From: Trichomonas vaginalis G3
Lineage: Eukaryota; Parabasalia; Trichomonadida; Trichomonadidae
DNA: 64,000 nucleotides
Assembly (NCBI RefSeq): GCF_026262505.1
Contig: NC_067203.1
Location: 17,892,411-17,956,410, forward strand
Direction: 5' to 3'
Shown here: piece by piece, positions 49,332 through 58,670 of the stretch
How the letters are laid out: each line of letters begins with the position of its first letter
Position numbering within the stretch: the first letter of the stretch is position 1
Position numbers and translations under genes: made by a program
Notes under the pieces: generated by a model
Told to the model about the DNA's origin: nothing
The model's database searches: none
What the model saw: the letters and a program-made list of their open reading frames with translations, nothing else

Positions 49332-50207
49332 TCAAGCTTGACTTTTTACAATTTGAACTTTGTTTGCGTAGATATGAATTCTGAAAGAAGTATGAGGGTC
49401 TTGTATGACTTTGTACTTCTCCCATAGTTCATGTCTGTCAAACTTACCTGCCATGGACTCTTTCATAAGTTCCATGAAATCGTCTTCGGACAATCCGGGG
49501 AAAAGTATAATATCAGTAAGTATTCTCTTTACATCCTTACTTAAACTCTTGGCTGTCTGTACACAAATGACAACAGAGATGTTAAAGTGTCTGAGCTTCT
49601 TAAGAATTCGACACATGTCTTGTTCTCTATTCTTTAACAAAGGATGAGAAGCAAAGTCATCTAAGATAAGAAGACATCTATGAGGGTAAGTCTTCCAATC
49701 GTAAGATTGCAATTTCTTCGAAATGTATTCTATCTCTTTCTGTTTGTTTCTGAAGTGTTTCTTCTCTAATATTCTCTGCATTTCCTCATTTGGGTCTTTA
49801 AACTTAGAATTGACATACTCATTTATAGCATTGTACTTCAAAACTCTTCTTTGGTACTTCTTTATCCAATCTAACAACTCAGAGTCTTTTATACATACTA
49901 ACTTAGACTTTTTTATAATATCTTTGAACGAATTGACGGTTTGGTCAAATTGACCCGAAGTACTACAAATAACAACTAACTCATAGAATGGGTTCTTCTC
50001 ATCTAGTTCTTGTTGTTGTGCAGCCATTTTAAGATAAGTGAAAGTCTTACCCGACCCAGGTGGTGCAATTAGACCTGTTATACCATTCTGAGCAAATAAG
50101 AACTTGTCATGTATGGGTTTTATCTGAGCATTTTCCAACTTCCTCTTGTTCTTGTTTAAAACATTCTCAAATTTTTTGTCAATGTCAGCAAACTTTTTTT
50201 CTAACAT
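49332..50207 (-). CDS. Packaging ATPase (A32/FtsK-HerA type)
   Basis: I choose the ATG at 50207, because it lies just downstream of the shared divergent promoter and gives 291 residues. The P-loop is GLIAPPGSGKTFTYLK (about residues 45-60) and the Walker B-like strand is CLLILDDFASH (about 188-198), followed by RHFNISVVICVQTAKSL, the sensor-like strand of A32-family DNA-packaging ATPases. It would pump element DNA into capsids. Apparently whole. Confidence 0.85.
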   Translation of the reverse strand: MLEKKFADIDKKFENVLNKNKRKLENAQIKPIHDKFLFAQNGITGLIAPPGSGKTFTYLKMAAQQQELDEKNPFYELVVICSTSGQFDQTVNSFKDIIKKSKLVCIKDSELLDWIKKYQRRVLKYNAINEYVNSKFKDPNEEMQRILEKKHFRNKQKEIEYISKKLQSYDWKTYPHRCLLILDDFASHPLLKNREQDMCRILKKLRHFNISVVICVQTAKSLSKDVKRILTDIILFPGLSEDDFMELMKESMAGKFDRHELWEKYKVIQDPHTSFRIHIYANKVQIVKSQA

Positions 50208-50243
50208 ATTTTTAGAAAAATTAAAATTTTTATCTTTTAGAAA
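50208..50243. promoter_or_regulatory. Divergent promoter of packaging ATPase and the 50244 gene
   Basis: A 36-base A/T-only-like gap between two start codons. It contains TTTTTATCTTTTAGAAA directly before the plus-strand ATG, matching the element-wide start motif. Confidence 0.5.
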
Positions 50244-50547
50244 ATGTCTAGCGATTTCGCCATCTATATTCGAGACAAGCTTTTCGACAGCAAAACATCT
50301 GTCGACCATAAAATCTTACATAGTGTAAACAAGAAAGGTGAATTTGTTCTAAAGTTCTGTTTCTGGGAATATGACAAGAACCATAAAACATTAAGCAGAG
50401 CAGTCTTAAAATTTGTCAATGACAGACTTGTTGACAGAGATGACGCCTCTTGGAGAGATGAAGTCCAACAAAACTTCTTAGAATGCAAAGAAGACACATG
50501 CACTGTTCTTGAAGATGAAATAGAAAACAGAATAGAAGAGCTATTAA
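50244..50547 (+). pseudogene. Maverick gene, left part, interrupted by Kolobok
   Basis: MSSDFAIYIRDKLFDSKTSV begins an acidic/helical protein of unknown function. The Kolobok transposon is inserted at the TTAA at 50544-50547. The right part of the gene lies at 52977-53129. Confidence 0.65.
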
Positions 50548-52976
50548 GGATGGGCACTCATAGGCTCCTGACAGCATAAAAATGTTATTATCTCACAATA
50601 TAAAAGGAATCATAGGAATCTACGACTATATCTATATTGTTGGAAGACTTCTTAATGTATCATGCATATAAGTTATATCAATAACTCCATTATGTTATAT
50701 GATTGTAATCATATTTTCGTTTCATGTTCAAAAACATTAAAATCATACTAACTATATGAGTATTATATTTAGGAAGCTGATATATAGATATGATAAAATG
50801 CTATGTTTTGTGATTAAGAATATATACTTATCTTTTAGAAAATAATACTTTTATAAAAAATTATATCTTATATAATCTAAAAATTTTGGACAATTAAAAA
50901 ACATTAATTAAAAATAGAAGGTGAAAGTGTTTATTCAAAGAAGGTGCAAGATTATGATGTTTTGAGGGTGAAATAAATTTAATAATTATTTATGTGATTT
51001 AAGAGTAATACGATCAGCGGTAGCTTGAAGACCTCTCTTTATAGCTCTTAATGCCGCAAACTTTTTTTGAACTTGCTTTGAATTTTTGAATGCTTTGATT
51101 AAATCTTTTGTTGTATCATACATTCTGAAATATCTGTTCATCATTTCTGGCATTGTTGGTAAATTTAACCTGTATCTTATTGCTACAATCGTTTCAAACA
51201 TACTTTCATTGAAATGCAATATTGTGACTGCCATCCTAATTGGCCAAGAAGCATGCCAATTAATATTTTTATTAGCAAGCATTGCTTTGATATGGTTTAT
51301 CGATTCAACTACTTGAGTTGAATGAATCTTTTTTACCATATCAAAGATTTTTACGGTATCTTCGAGGAATTTTTTAAGTGTTTTTATAGCAGTTTTATTT
51401 TTTGCATATTTCCATGGTTTAATCATCTTGCATTTTTCAGGATCTGGACAAAATTTATGATTTCCGGCATAATGTTTAGCGGAATTCAACCATAAAAACT
51501 TCTTTGTTTTAATTGACATATGTGTGTCATTGAGAAGTTGCCTAAGCCAACGCAATAAATTCTTTGAAATGCTAGATAAGATTCTGAATTCTGGCAGTTT
51601 GAGCTTTTTCTGTATATTGTTAAGAAAATGTCCAGGATCTCTGTATTCTCTGATACCTTTGAACGTATTTTTGATTGTAGAAACAATTTTGACATCGCCA
51701 TCATGCACAAAAAAATTTACACGTTTTTCATTATTCCAACGCTTCAGCATTCTTTTTAAGCCTTCAAATTCCATTTCATTTGATTTTCCGTTGAAATTAC
51801 CTTTGAAATTTTTAAAAGATTTAGATATCACTTCCCAATCTACAATTTTTTTGAGTTTCTCTTCTACAAATTGTACATAGCAAAACATTGCATTTCTTCT
51901 CTGACTCCAAGAACCGTCAAACAAAAGTCCCGAACATTTTCTCATTCGAGATTTCCAATAATTAACAGATTCTCTGGCAACTTCTATGATAACACGACCA
52001 ACCTTTTCTTGGACTCGATGAAATGTAGCTTCTGACGGAACTTTGATGTTATTCAGCATGAATTGAAATTCTGATTGGCAAAATGTAGCGCCGCTCAATA
52101 ATACAGATAGCACAAATTCAACAGTGTTGACGACATATGGCTCTACCCTATTTTTCGCGCTTTGAACTAAGTTCTTTATACGCTTTGCAACTGCTTTTGT
52201 TCGCCGCGGCATGAAAAATGAAGAATAACTTGACGGTTTCTTGAACAAATGGTCGCACATTCAAATATTGTGATGTACGATCAGGATAAAAGAATGTTGT
52301 TGCCGTGAATTTAGAAAATAGCAAAATTTCAATTTACGCAATCGAGATATAACTTGATCGTTTGAGCGATAACCATGGCACCCATAGTATTAATGAAAGT
52401 ACTCATGCTTACAATTATTTTCTCCCATAGGAATATTGTTCAATATACTTCACCTATAGAGGAAATCTCGAAATAAAATCGAATTTTTTCAAAAATTACA
52501 AAAATCAATTTTTTACAAAGATGTTCGAAAAATAACATTATATACGCATCAAATCAAAACATTATATGGAGCATTATAATTCTATATATGATTGTCCATC
52601 TTGCTGTTGTGCTATTTTTTTTAAACAATAATTTCATTGTTGAAATTAAATTTGCAATTTCAGTAAAAATTGCGACCCATCATTTTGAATATAATTGAAT
52701 TAATACATTTATTGTAAGAATATTATATACCAAATATTAGACTTCCACATGAATCCTGGTATGATATTATAAGTATTGCAAAATTAGAAAAAAATATGCT
52801 CATAATATACTAAAATTCATGTTTCAAGGTTAACTTATAAATAAAATAAGTTCGAGAAATGCATCACTAAATATTTGAGCTTGTGCACTATAATGCTATA
52901 TAATAGTCTTCACTGTTTTTAATATATTGACTTTGCTAGACTTGATTTTTTTCATCACCCTAATGAGTGCCCATCC
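50548..52976. mobile_element. Kolobok-like DNA transposon (2429 bp)
   Basis: Terminal inverted repeats begin GGATGGGCACTCAT, with AGG close behind, at both ends. TTAA is duplicated at 50544-50547 and 52977-52980. TTAA targets and the transposase type indicate the Kolobok superfamily (piggyBac also uses TTAA, but the protein does not look like it). The element looks whole and young. Confidence 0.8.
50986..52260 (-). CDS. Kolobok-like transposase
   Basis: 424 residues, uninterrupted. Features of the Mutator-like transposase domain used by Koloboks: LLFDGSWSQRR near residue 113, HDGDVKIVSTIKNTF near 186, the HYAGNHKFCPDPEKC metal-binding-like block near 272 and STQVVESINHIKAM near 317, giving candidate D, D, E residues. 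The N-terminus is basic and lacks the THAP finger found in animal Koloboks. A more internal ATG (MPRRTKAVAKRI, 16 codons in) is an alternative start. Confidence 0.75.
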   Translation of the reverse strand: MCDHLFKKPSSYSSFFMPRRTKAVAKRIKNLVQSAKNRVEPYVVNTVEFVLSVLLSGATFCQSEFQFMLNNIKVPSEATFHRVQEKVGRVIIEVARESVNYWKSRMRKCSGLLFDGSWSQRRNAMFCYVQFVEEKLKKIVDWEVISKSFKNFKGNFNGKSNEMEFEGLKRMLKRWNNEKRVNFFVHDGDVKIVSTIKNTFKGIREYRDPGHFLNNIQKKLKLPEFRILSSISKNLLRWLRQLLNDTHMSIKTKKFLWLNSAKHYAGNHKFCPDPEKCKMIKPWKYAKNKTAIKTLKKFLEDTVKIFDMVKKIHSTQVVESINHIKAMLANKNINWHASWPIRMAVTILHFNESMFETIVAIRYRLNLPTMPEMMNRYFRMYDTTKDLIKAFKNSKQVQKKFAALRAIKRGLQATADRITLKSHK

Positions 52977-53129
52977 TTAAAGGACAAAGAACTTTTACAA
53001 AAATATGGTTCTGAGAAGTTTGACATAACTCCACCAGAAAAGAAGAAGAGAGAAAAGAAAGAAAAGAAAGTAGAAGAAGAGAAGAAAGAACCTGAACCAG
53101 TTCCAGAGAAAAAGAAATTTGACATGTAA
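52977..53129 (+). pseudogene. Maverick gene, right part, beyond Kolobok
   Basis: Open frame after the right TTAA, starting with a charged helix, then a lysine/glutamate-rich tail ending KKFDM. It is the downstream side of the gene that starts at 50244. Confidence 0.6.
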
Positions 53130-53145
53130 AAATAAAATTTTATTT

Positions 53146-53565
53146 TTAGAACATTTCTGGGTCAATGTCAATGTTCTCTTCCTCTTTAGGAGCAAACACT
53201 GGCTTAGACTCTAAAATCTTTTTACCCAATTTACCTTGAACTTCTACAACTTTAGACTCATAATATTCATAGTCGTCTGCTTTCTTTGGTTCATAAGGTA
53301 TAACAAGTTTGTATGCTTTACCTTCTTCGAGTTTTGAAAACCTTCTGTCAAAACTTTCTTTGACTGCTAACAAACCTTCTATGTCTAAGTCTTCAAATTT
53401 TGCACCATTTTTAGTCACAACAGCAAACTTAACTGGTTCGATGTTCCAAACTTTGCTGAATGAAGACTTTTCAAAATGGTAGAAGTAAACATTCAAATAT
53501 GTGAATGGGTCTAGTTCTTCTTTAAGTCCTGACATGTACTTGTTTACTGAGATGAATTTTGTCAT
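53146..53565 (-). CDS. Maverick hypothetical protein (139 aa)
   Basis: MTKFISVNKYMSGLKEELDP begins a beta-rich protein with the acidic tail EEENIDIDPEMF. It is preceded by TTTTTTTATCCGATAGAAAAG, matching the element's start motif. It might be a single-stranded DNA-binding or regulatory factor, given its place next to the helicase; there is no motif proof. Confidence 0.5.
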   Translation of the reverse strand: MTKFISVNKYMSGLKEELDPFTYLNVYFYHFEKSSFSKVWNIEPVKFAVVTKNGAKFEDLDIEGLLAVKESFDRRFSKLEEGKAYKLVIPYEPKKADDYEYYESKVVEVQGKLGKKILESKPVFAPKEEENIDIDPEMF

Positions 53566-53602
53566 CTTTTCTATCGGATAAAAAAATATTTTTTTTTAAA
53601 AT

Positions 53603-54837
53603 TTACTCAGAAAAATTTTTCTTTGTATATACACCATTCTGTACGTCTAAAAGACTTTTGACATTTGCCAAGAATGTTCGTTTAGACGCTGTCATATAAC
53701 CATACTCTTGACAATATTGTTTATACGAATCGTACAATGACCTTTCATCTAAACACTCAAAGTCAGTTTCATCTATGAACAGTTCATATACACTCTTGTT
53801 TGCTTCTAACAATGTTTGTCTCTCTTCGGTATGTGGAATTTGTCTTGGATTGAACTTAGAAATATCTAATGTCATGAAATATGAGAACAAGTGGTTGTAA
53901 AAGTCAGATGTCAAAGTTTCTGCTAAGTCGTCAAAATATTTTGTATCTTGCATATGAGAATCTGACGTTCTGACAACTACATATCTTCTGTCAGAACTTT
54001 CTAACTTCATCGGAACAGCATTGTTTGAAACCATAATGAAGTTTGCAACATTTTCACAAACTCTTTGGTCTTTATACTTTCTTTCAACAACTCCAACTTT
54101 GTCTGTTATAAGACTCTTCAAAGCATCTGAGTTCAAAACTTTTGTTGTATCTATACTTTGAAGTTCGTTACATACTATAAGTTTCATATTCTCTATTGAA
54201 GAGTTAAATTTACCGCAGATGTTTTCTAAGTTTGTCATATTCGGGTTCGAATAACCTTCTAACAGTTTGCATAAGATATCTGTAAAAATGTGTTCTTACC
54301 TGTTCCTTGTTTTCCAATTATAATGAGAGCAGTTTCATTTTTAGCACTTGGATGTTGTAAGATGTTTGCAAACCAACATAAGATATACTCATAGACTCTT
54401 TCGTTTCCATTGCATATAATTTCTTTGACATGGTCTAACCAAGCTTCTATAATATTTTCTTTCCATTCTACTTGTTCGTATTTATATCCAGTGAAGATAG
54501 AATAGAAGTTTGGAGAAGGTGTATAGAACTTTATACCTCGAACTGAAAAATCTTCTAACTTTGACAATAAGATATCCCAAGCATCTAACATCTTCATGCC
54601 AACTTGTACAACTTTTATTTTCTTAAGTTTCTGTTTACATTCTTGTTCTGAAACTATTGTTGCTCTTGGTTTGTTAAAGACTACATCCCATTCTTTCATA
54701 ACATAACATTCTGGGGCAGAGTCGACATAAATGACTAAACGTTTCAAATTCTCGACTGCTTTGTTATAGTCTCGAAATGGACACATATTTCTGAATGCTT
54801 GGAAGTCATAAAAATCTGAAACATCTATTCTGTACAT
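53603..54837 (-). pseudogene. SF3 (D5-like) replicative helicase, broken
   Basis: The P-loop IIIGKQGTGKNTF is followed downstream by a Walker B-like LIVCNELQS and by DRRYVVVRTSDSH, the sensor region of D5/DUF5906-type superfamily 3 helicases. A winged-helix-like end follows (LYDSYKQYCQEYGY). The N-terminal region (SPNFYSIFTGYKYE) also fits that family. No primase catalytic motifs are seen before it. It would unwind element DNA. About one break. Confidence 0.78.
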
Positions 54838-54865
54838 TTTTATAAAAATAAAAAAAATATTTTTT

Positions 54866-55669
54866 TTATTCTTGACTTTGTTGTTCTTGAGCTATTTGTT
54901 GCATTTGTTGTTCTTGAGCTATTTGTTGTTGAAGTTGTTCTTGTAATACAATACTTTCACCAGTTGCATCTTCCAATTCGAAACTTTCTGCCGTCATTGA
55001 CAAATACATAGGACATAAAAGTTTTACAGGAACAAAGTTTGCGTCAACTAAGGTTAAGTTTATGTTTGCTAAAGTGTTTGAGTTTACTAAAGCTGAAAAC
55101 TCTGCATTCGAATGAACAATAGGCAAACCAGCAGAGAAAGTGTTGTTTATACGCATAAGTATCTTTTGGTCATAGTAGTTTCTGTCGACATTCGAATAGC
55201 ACTTTGAACCTAAGTTTGAAACAATATATAAAATAGGTGTGCTTAAAGTCAATGGAACAGACATTCCTTGTATGACACCTTTTCCTGTTATAGGAAACTG
55301 TTGGTAGTAAAAACCAGATATAAGTTTTGTATTATAGCTCATATTGTTTATAGTAAACTCAGTCGGACATCCAAACATAATGAAACCTGCTCTAGTTGCA
55401 GCACATGTTACACTCGTCCTTAAAGTATTAAATAAGTCAACAAAACCTGTTGGTGGTATATCTGAGTAAGTATCTTCAAAGGAGTATTTTTTACCATTCA
55501 CAACAATAAAATCTTCTGGTGTCAAAAGAGCAAAACAAGCTTTAGTCGTCATTGTGTTTAAGGTTAGTTTACAATATCGTCCTTGAGGACTTTGTAAGTT
55601 TGTTGTTATAGAATTATATGACTCAGGGTTTTTAGTCGTAATAGTATAAGCCATTGTGTCTTCTGCCAT
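54866..55669 (-). CDS. Probable minor capsid (penton-like) protein
   Basis: 267 residues, apparently whole, beta-rich with few charges, consistent with a jelly-roll (for example GRYCKLTLNTMTTKACFALL and GFIMFGCPTEFTINNM). It ends in glutamine-rich EQQMQQIAQEQQ repeats. It lies in the same strand string as the major capsid protein. Assignment rests on composition and neighbourhood, not on a motif. Confidence 0.45.
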   Translation of the reverse strand: MAEDTMAYTITTKNPESYNSITTNLQSPQGRYCKLTLNTMTTKACFALLTPEDFIVVNGKKYSFEDTYSDIPPTGFVDLFNTLRTSVTCAATRAGFIMFGCPTEFTINNMSYNTKLISGFYYQQFPITGKGVIQGMSVPLTLSTPILYIVSNLGSKCYSNVDRNYYDQKILMRINNTFSAGLPIVHSNAEFSALVNSNTLANINLTLVDANFVPVKLLCPMYLSMTAESFELEDATGESIVLQEQLQQQIAQEQQMQQIAQEQQSQE

Positions 55670-55673
55670 TTAC

Positions 55674-56255
55674 TTAGCAAATAAATTTTAATGAAATGTT
55701 GTGGTCGTCAAATATTTTTATAACGTCTGGGAAACTATATTTTAAGTTCAACGTTTCACCTCCTTTCATAACGTATATCTTGTCAATGACATTATATGAA
55801 ACACCACAGCAACTAACGTCGGGTTCTATTTCTTTGATGTTTATATTGTCTGCCTCTGTCAAAAGTTTCAATAGTTCTTTCAAAACTTCATGAGGTGCAA
55901 TGACATATGAGTTCACTTTTACAGGGTTGTGTTCGACCAAGTTTAACATTATACCTAAAGCTTGACAAATCTTCTCCTGAGTTTGAAGTTTGTCTTTCAG
56001 TTGTTGGTAGTCATTTCGAATATCTGCAACAGAACTTAAGTCTCTGCTAACTTCAGGGTATGTTGGTTGTTCTTTTACAGGAACTATTGTTATACCATCT
56101 TGGTCTTCGTATGGTTTCCCCACTTCAACATCTCTTTCTTTGACATTGACAATAACACTTTGACTGTTTGTTTGAGTTGGTGAATTTAACTTCACATCTG
56201 CCACCGCCATTAAACCTTTTGAAACACTTACGCTTCTATTTTTCGGAAATGACAT
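55674..56255 (-). CDS. Maverick hypothetical protein (193 aa)
   Basis: The start at 56255 is chosen over an upstream in-frame ATG because it follows TTTTTATTCTAAGTAAA. It has a disordered N-terminus (SVSVSKGLMAVADVKLNSPT), a coiled-coil middle (IRNDYQQLKDKLQTQEKI) and a compact end with CCGVSYNVIDKIYVMKGG. Possibly virion-associated. Unrecognised. Confidence 0.55.
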   Translation of the reverse strand: MSFPKNRSVSVSKGLMAVADVKLNSPTQTNSQSVIVNVKERDVEVGKPYEDQDGITIVPVKEQPTYPEVSRDLSSVADIRNDYQQLKDKLQTQEKICQALGIMLNLVEHNPVKVNSYVIAPHEVLKELLKLLTEADNINIKEIEPDVSCCGVSYNVIDKIYVMKGGETLNLKYSFPDVIKIFDDHNISLKFIC

Positions 56256-56273
56256 TTTACTTAGAATAAAAAG

Positions 56274-56693
56274 ATGGACGTATTTGAGTATCTCTTCGAA
56301 TTGAAGCAAAACAAAGTTTACACACACAAACAATACAAATACATTGACAGAATAGTTCTTTACACAAACAATGGAAAATGTTATAGAATAGCAGTCTTTG
56401 CTGAACCAAAATATTTTCATAAAGCAAAGAAAGTTGGTATAACTGAAATGGTGAAAGTTCTTGAAGCAGACAAAAATATAACTTCAAAACTTACAGATAT
56501 TTCTAAAGGAAAGTTTATAATACAATTTTATGTCAAAACTGGCGTACTGTCAATATTTGACGGAGAGAAGTCAGTTCAAGAACAACTTACTGACCTGCTG
56601 CCAAAATCTGCTCGATGGAAGCTGTCGTTATGCCAATCTGAGGAGCCCCAGCAGGTTTCATCGAACGAATCTTCAAAAGAGCATCTTCCGTGA
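56274..56693 (+). CDS. Maverick hypothetical protein (139 aa), tail overlaps capsid gene
   Basis: MDVFEYLFELKQNKVYTHKQ starts a small alpha/beta protein, divergent from the previous gene across the CTTAG-centred gap. Its last 36 codons lie antisense to the 3' end of the major capsid gene. Unrecognised. Confidence 0.5.
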   Translation: MDVFEYLFELKQNKVYTHKQYKYIDRIVLYTNNGKCYRIAVFAEPKYFHKAKKVGITEMVKVLEADKNITSKLTDISKGKFIIQFYVKTGVLSIFDGEKSVQEQLTDLLPKSARWKLSLCQSEEPQQVSSNESSKEHLP

Positions 56694-58193
56694 AAAGTGC
56701 TATTGGTTTTGTAAACTTCTTTGCTTTCAATTCATCTGGACCGTCTCTGTCACCAGTATATTGTATTTGAACTGTACCAACAGTTGAAATACCACCCATA
56801 AAGTCTTCTGAGTCAGCAAATGGAATGCCAAGCCAAAAGTTTGAACGGTCTCCATTTGTATATTGAGTTTTTTGACCTCCTGTATGAGTCCATACTTTCA
56901 CATATGGCATAATAGAACTTTGCATTTCAGGGTTAATGGTTGTTGTGAAGTTGTTGTTAAAGTTCATAGCATCTAATGTCAAGTTGTATGACCTCATATC
57001 CTCAACTGTAGAATATTCTTCTCTTGGATAATATTTGCCATCTATGTTTATATGATATTTAATACCGGGGTTGTAGAAACAAGAATAGTCATTTATAGTT
57101 CGTCTGAACAGTACAAACATAGTATCTGCATGTTTCATTGCAGTTGTTAAAGCAATATCTGTTCTTGCACCTGGGTCAGCACTTTGGTTTCCAACTTCAC
57201 CTGCAAAGTCTTTGACAGATATTTGGTGTATAGGGAACATAAGTGGAACTGCAATATATTTGGCAGCTAAAGCATTTGAAATATCTGGGTCCAACATATA
57301 GACTGCAAGTCTGCTTTCTATTCTCTTGCATTCAAATTTTTCGCATGTGAACTTAACTGGGTCCCAAGCAGTTCCAGCAGCATTGAAATAATAGTTTACT
57401 TCATTGTTGAAGTTTGAGAAACCAAAGTCTAAGTCAACTTTGTCTTTGCAAAATTCGGCGAATGGCGTTTTATTTGTTCCCTCTACGTCTGTAAGAGTGA
57501 ATGGGTCTTGTGTTGGTGCAATGACTAAGTTATTTTTGCTTGGAGTAAGTTCGATAGAAATTTTTCCTGCCCAGTTTGGCAAGTATCTTAAAAACCTGAA
57601 GATGAGGAAAGATGACAAAGGAACTCTAAGTTTCAGTTTTACTTTGGTTACTGCTGCTGCAGTTTGTCCAGAAAGGTCAACATAAACTCCTGGAACGTTA
57701 GGGTCAAGTCTTCTTATTTTCTCAATAGTTGCATACTGGTCTGTTTGTTCTCTAGCTTGTGGTTGTACTGAGTTTCTCAAAGCGAACCATTCATAGTTTG
57801 CCCATGTTACTGTTTGAACTAAGTCAGAGTTAGAATATATCTTATATCCCATGAAAACTTCTGGAGCATATTGGTATCCGACATAGAAAATTCCATTGCA
57901 ACCTTTCTTGTCAGACAACTTGGCAGAAGGTTTATTTCAATGTCTTGTTCCACGTATAAGAATGAGTTGTCAATAGAAATTATATGAAACCTGTCGCAAG
58001 CAATATCTACTGTTGTTGAAGAACCTTCACCAAACTCACCTACATTTCCATAAGAAACAGCAGTTGTATATTCGTAAGTTCCAGGAACTATTTCTGACCT
58101 TCTAATGGCATTGTCGCATTCGTTATACCATTCGGAAACATTTCCGTTCATGGCATCCAAAACTGTTGGCGTTATATTCTGAGCGGCGTACAT
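56587..58193 (-). pseudogene. Maverick major capsid protein (double jelly-roll type), broken
   Basis: The length (about 530 codons) and beta-rich sequence fit Polinton capsid proteins. Recognisable stretches include VDIACDRFHIISIDNSFLYV, LKLRVPLSSFLIFRFLRYLP and NWAGKISIELTP, as in the first jelly-roll. The C-terminal half ends near APQIGITTASIEQILAAGQ. It is preceded by TTTTTACCCATATGAA. About one break. Confidence 0.72.
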
Positions 58194-58225
58194 TTCATAT
58201 GGGTAAAAATATAGAATAGTTGGAT

Positions 58226-58669
58226 TTATTTGTCATAATAGAACCCACGTGGACCAAGCTTTACTTTCTTCCTGGCTGAGTTTTTAACTCTTCTTTTTCC
58301 TTCATTGCCACTACTTTCACTAGATGAAGTTACTTCTTCACTACTTTCACTTTGTTCTACTCTTCTCTTCTTCTTTGGTGTCGCTTTTGGTAACTTGCCC
58401 TCTGCTTCAAGTTGTTGCATCTTTGCCTCATGTTCACCTAGTATGTTGTAAATTTCCCATGTCCTTTTTGCCTTTGGGCTCTGGTCGCCCATCTCAGGTA
58501 ACCTATATCCTAGAAAGATTTTGTCATAGTTTGTATTTGAGTCTTCGCGTATTGTTTGCATGACTCTTTCCTGAGTTTCCGGTTCAAGCTCTTCAAACAG
58601 AGCTTGTCCATATGGAATAAGCTCGTTTCCAAATATATGTTTTTGTAGCCATTCTGGTTTTCTTTCCAT
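58226..58669 (-). CDS. Maverick basic protein with nuclear-localisation-like signal (147 aa)
   Basis: The N-terminal half is helical (LFEELEPETQERVMQTIRED). The C-terminal half contains PKKKRRVEQ, nearly the SV40-type nuclear import signal, then a serine/glutamate run and KRRVKNSARKKVKLGPRGF. It may be a DNA-condensing or import factor of the particle. Unrecognised family. Confidence 0.5.
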   Translation of the reverse strand: MERKPEWLQKHIFGNELIPYGQALFEELEPETQERVMQTIREDSNTNYDKIFLGYRLPEMGDQSPKAKRTWEIYNILGEHEAKMQQLEAEGKLPKATPKKKRRVEQSESSEEVTSSSESSGNEGKRRVKNSARKKVKLGPRGFYYDK

Positions 58670-58670
58670 G

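Noticed and set aside
50986-52260. piggyBac transposase because of TTAA
   Set aside because: The protein has DGSW, HDGD and a cysteine/histidine block as in Kolobok/Mutator-like domains, and lacks piggyBac features.
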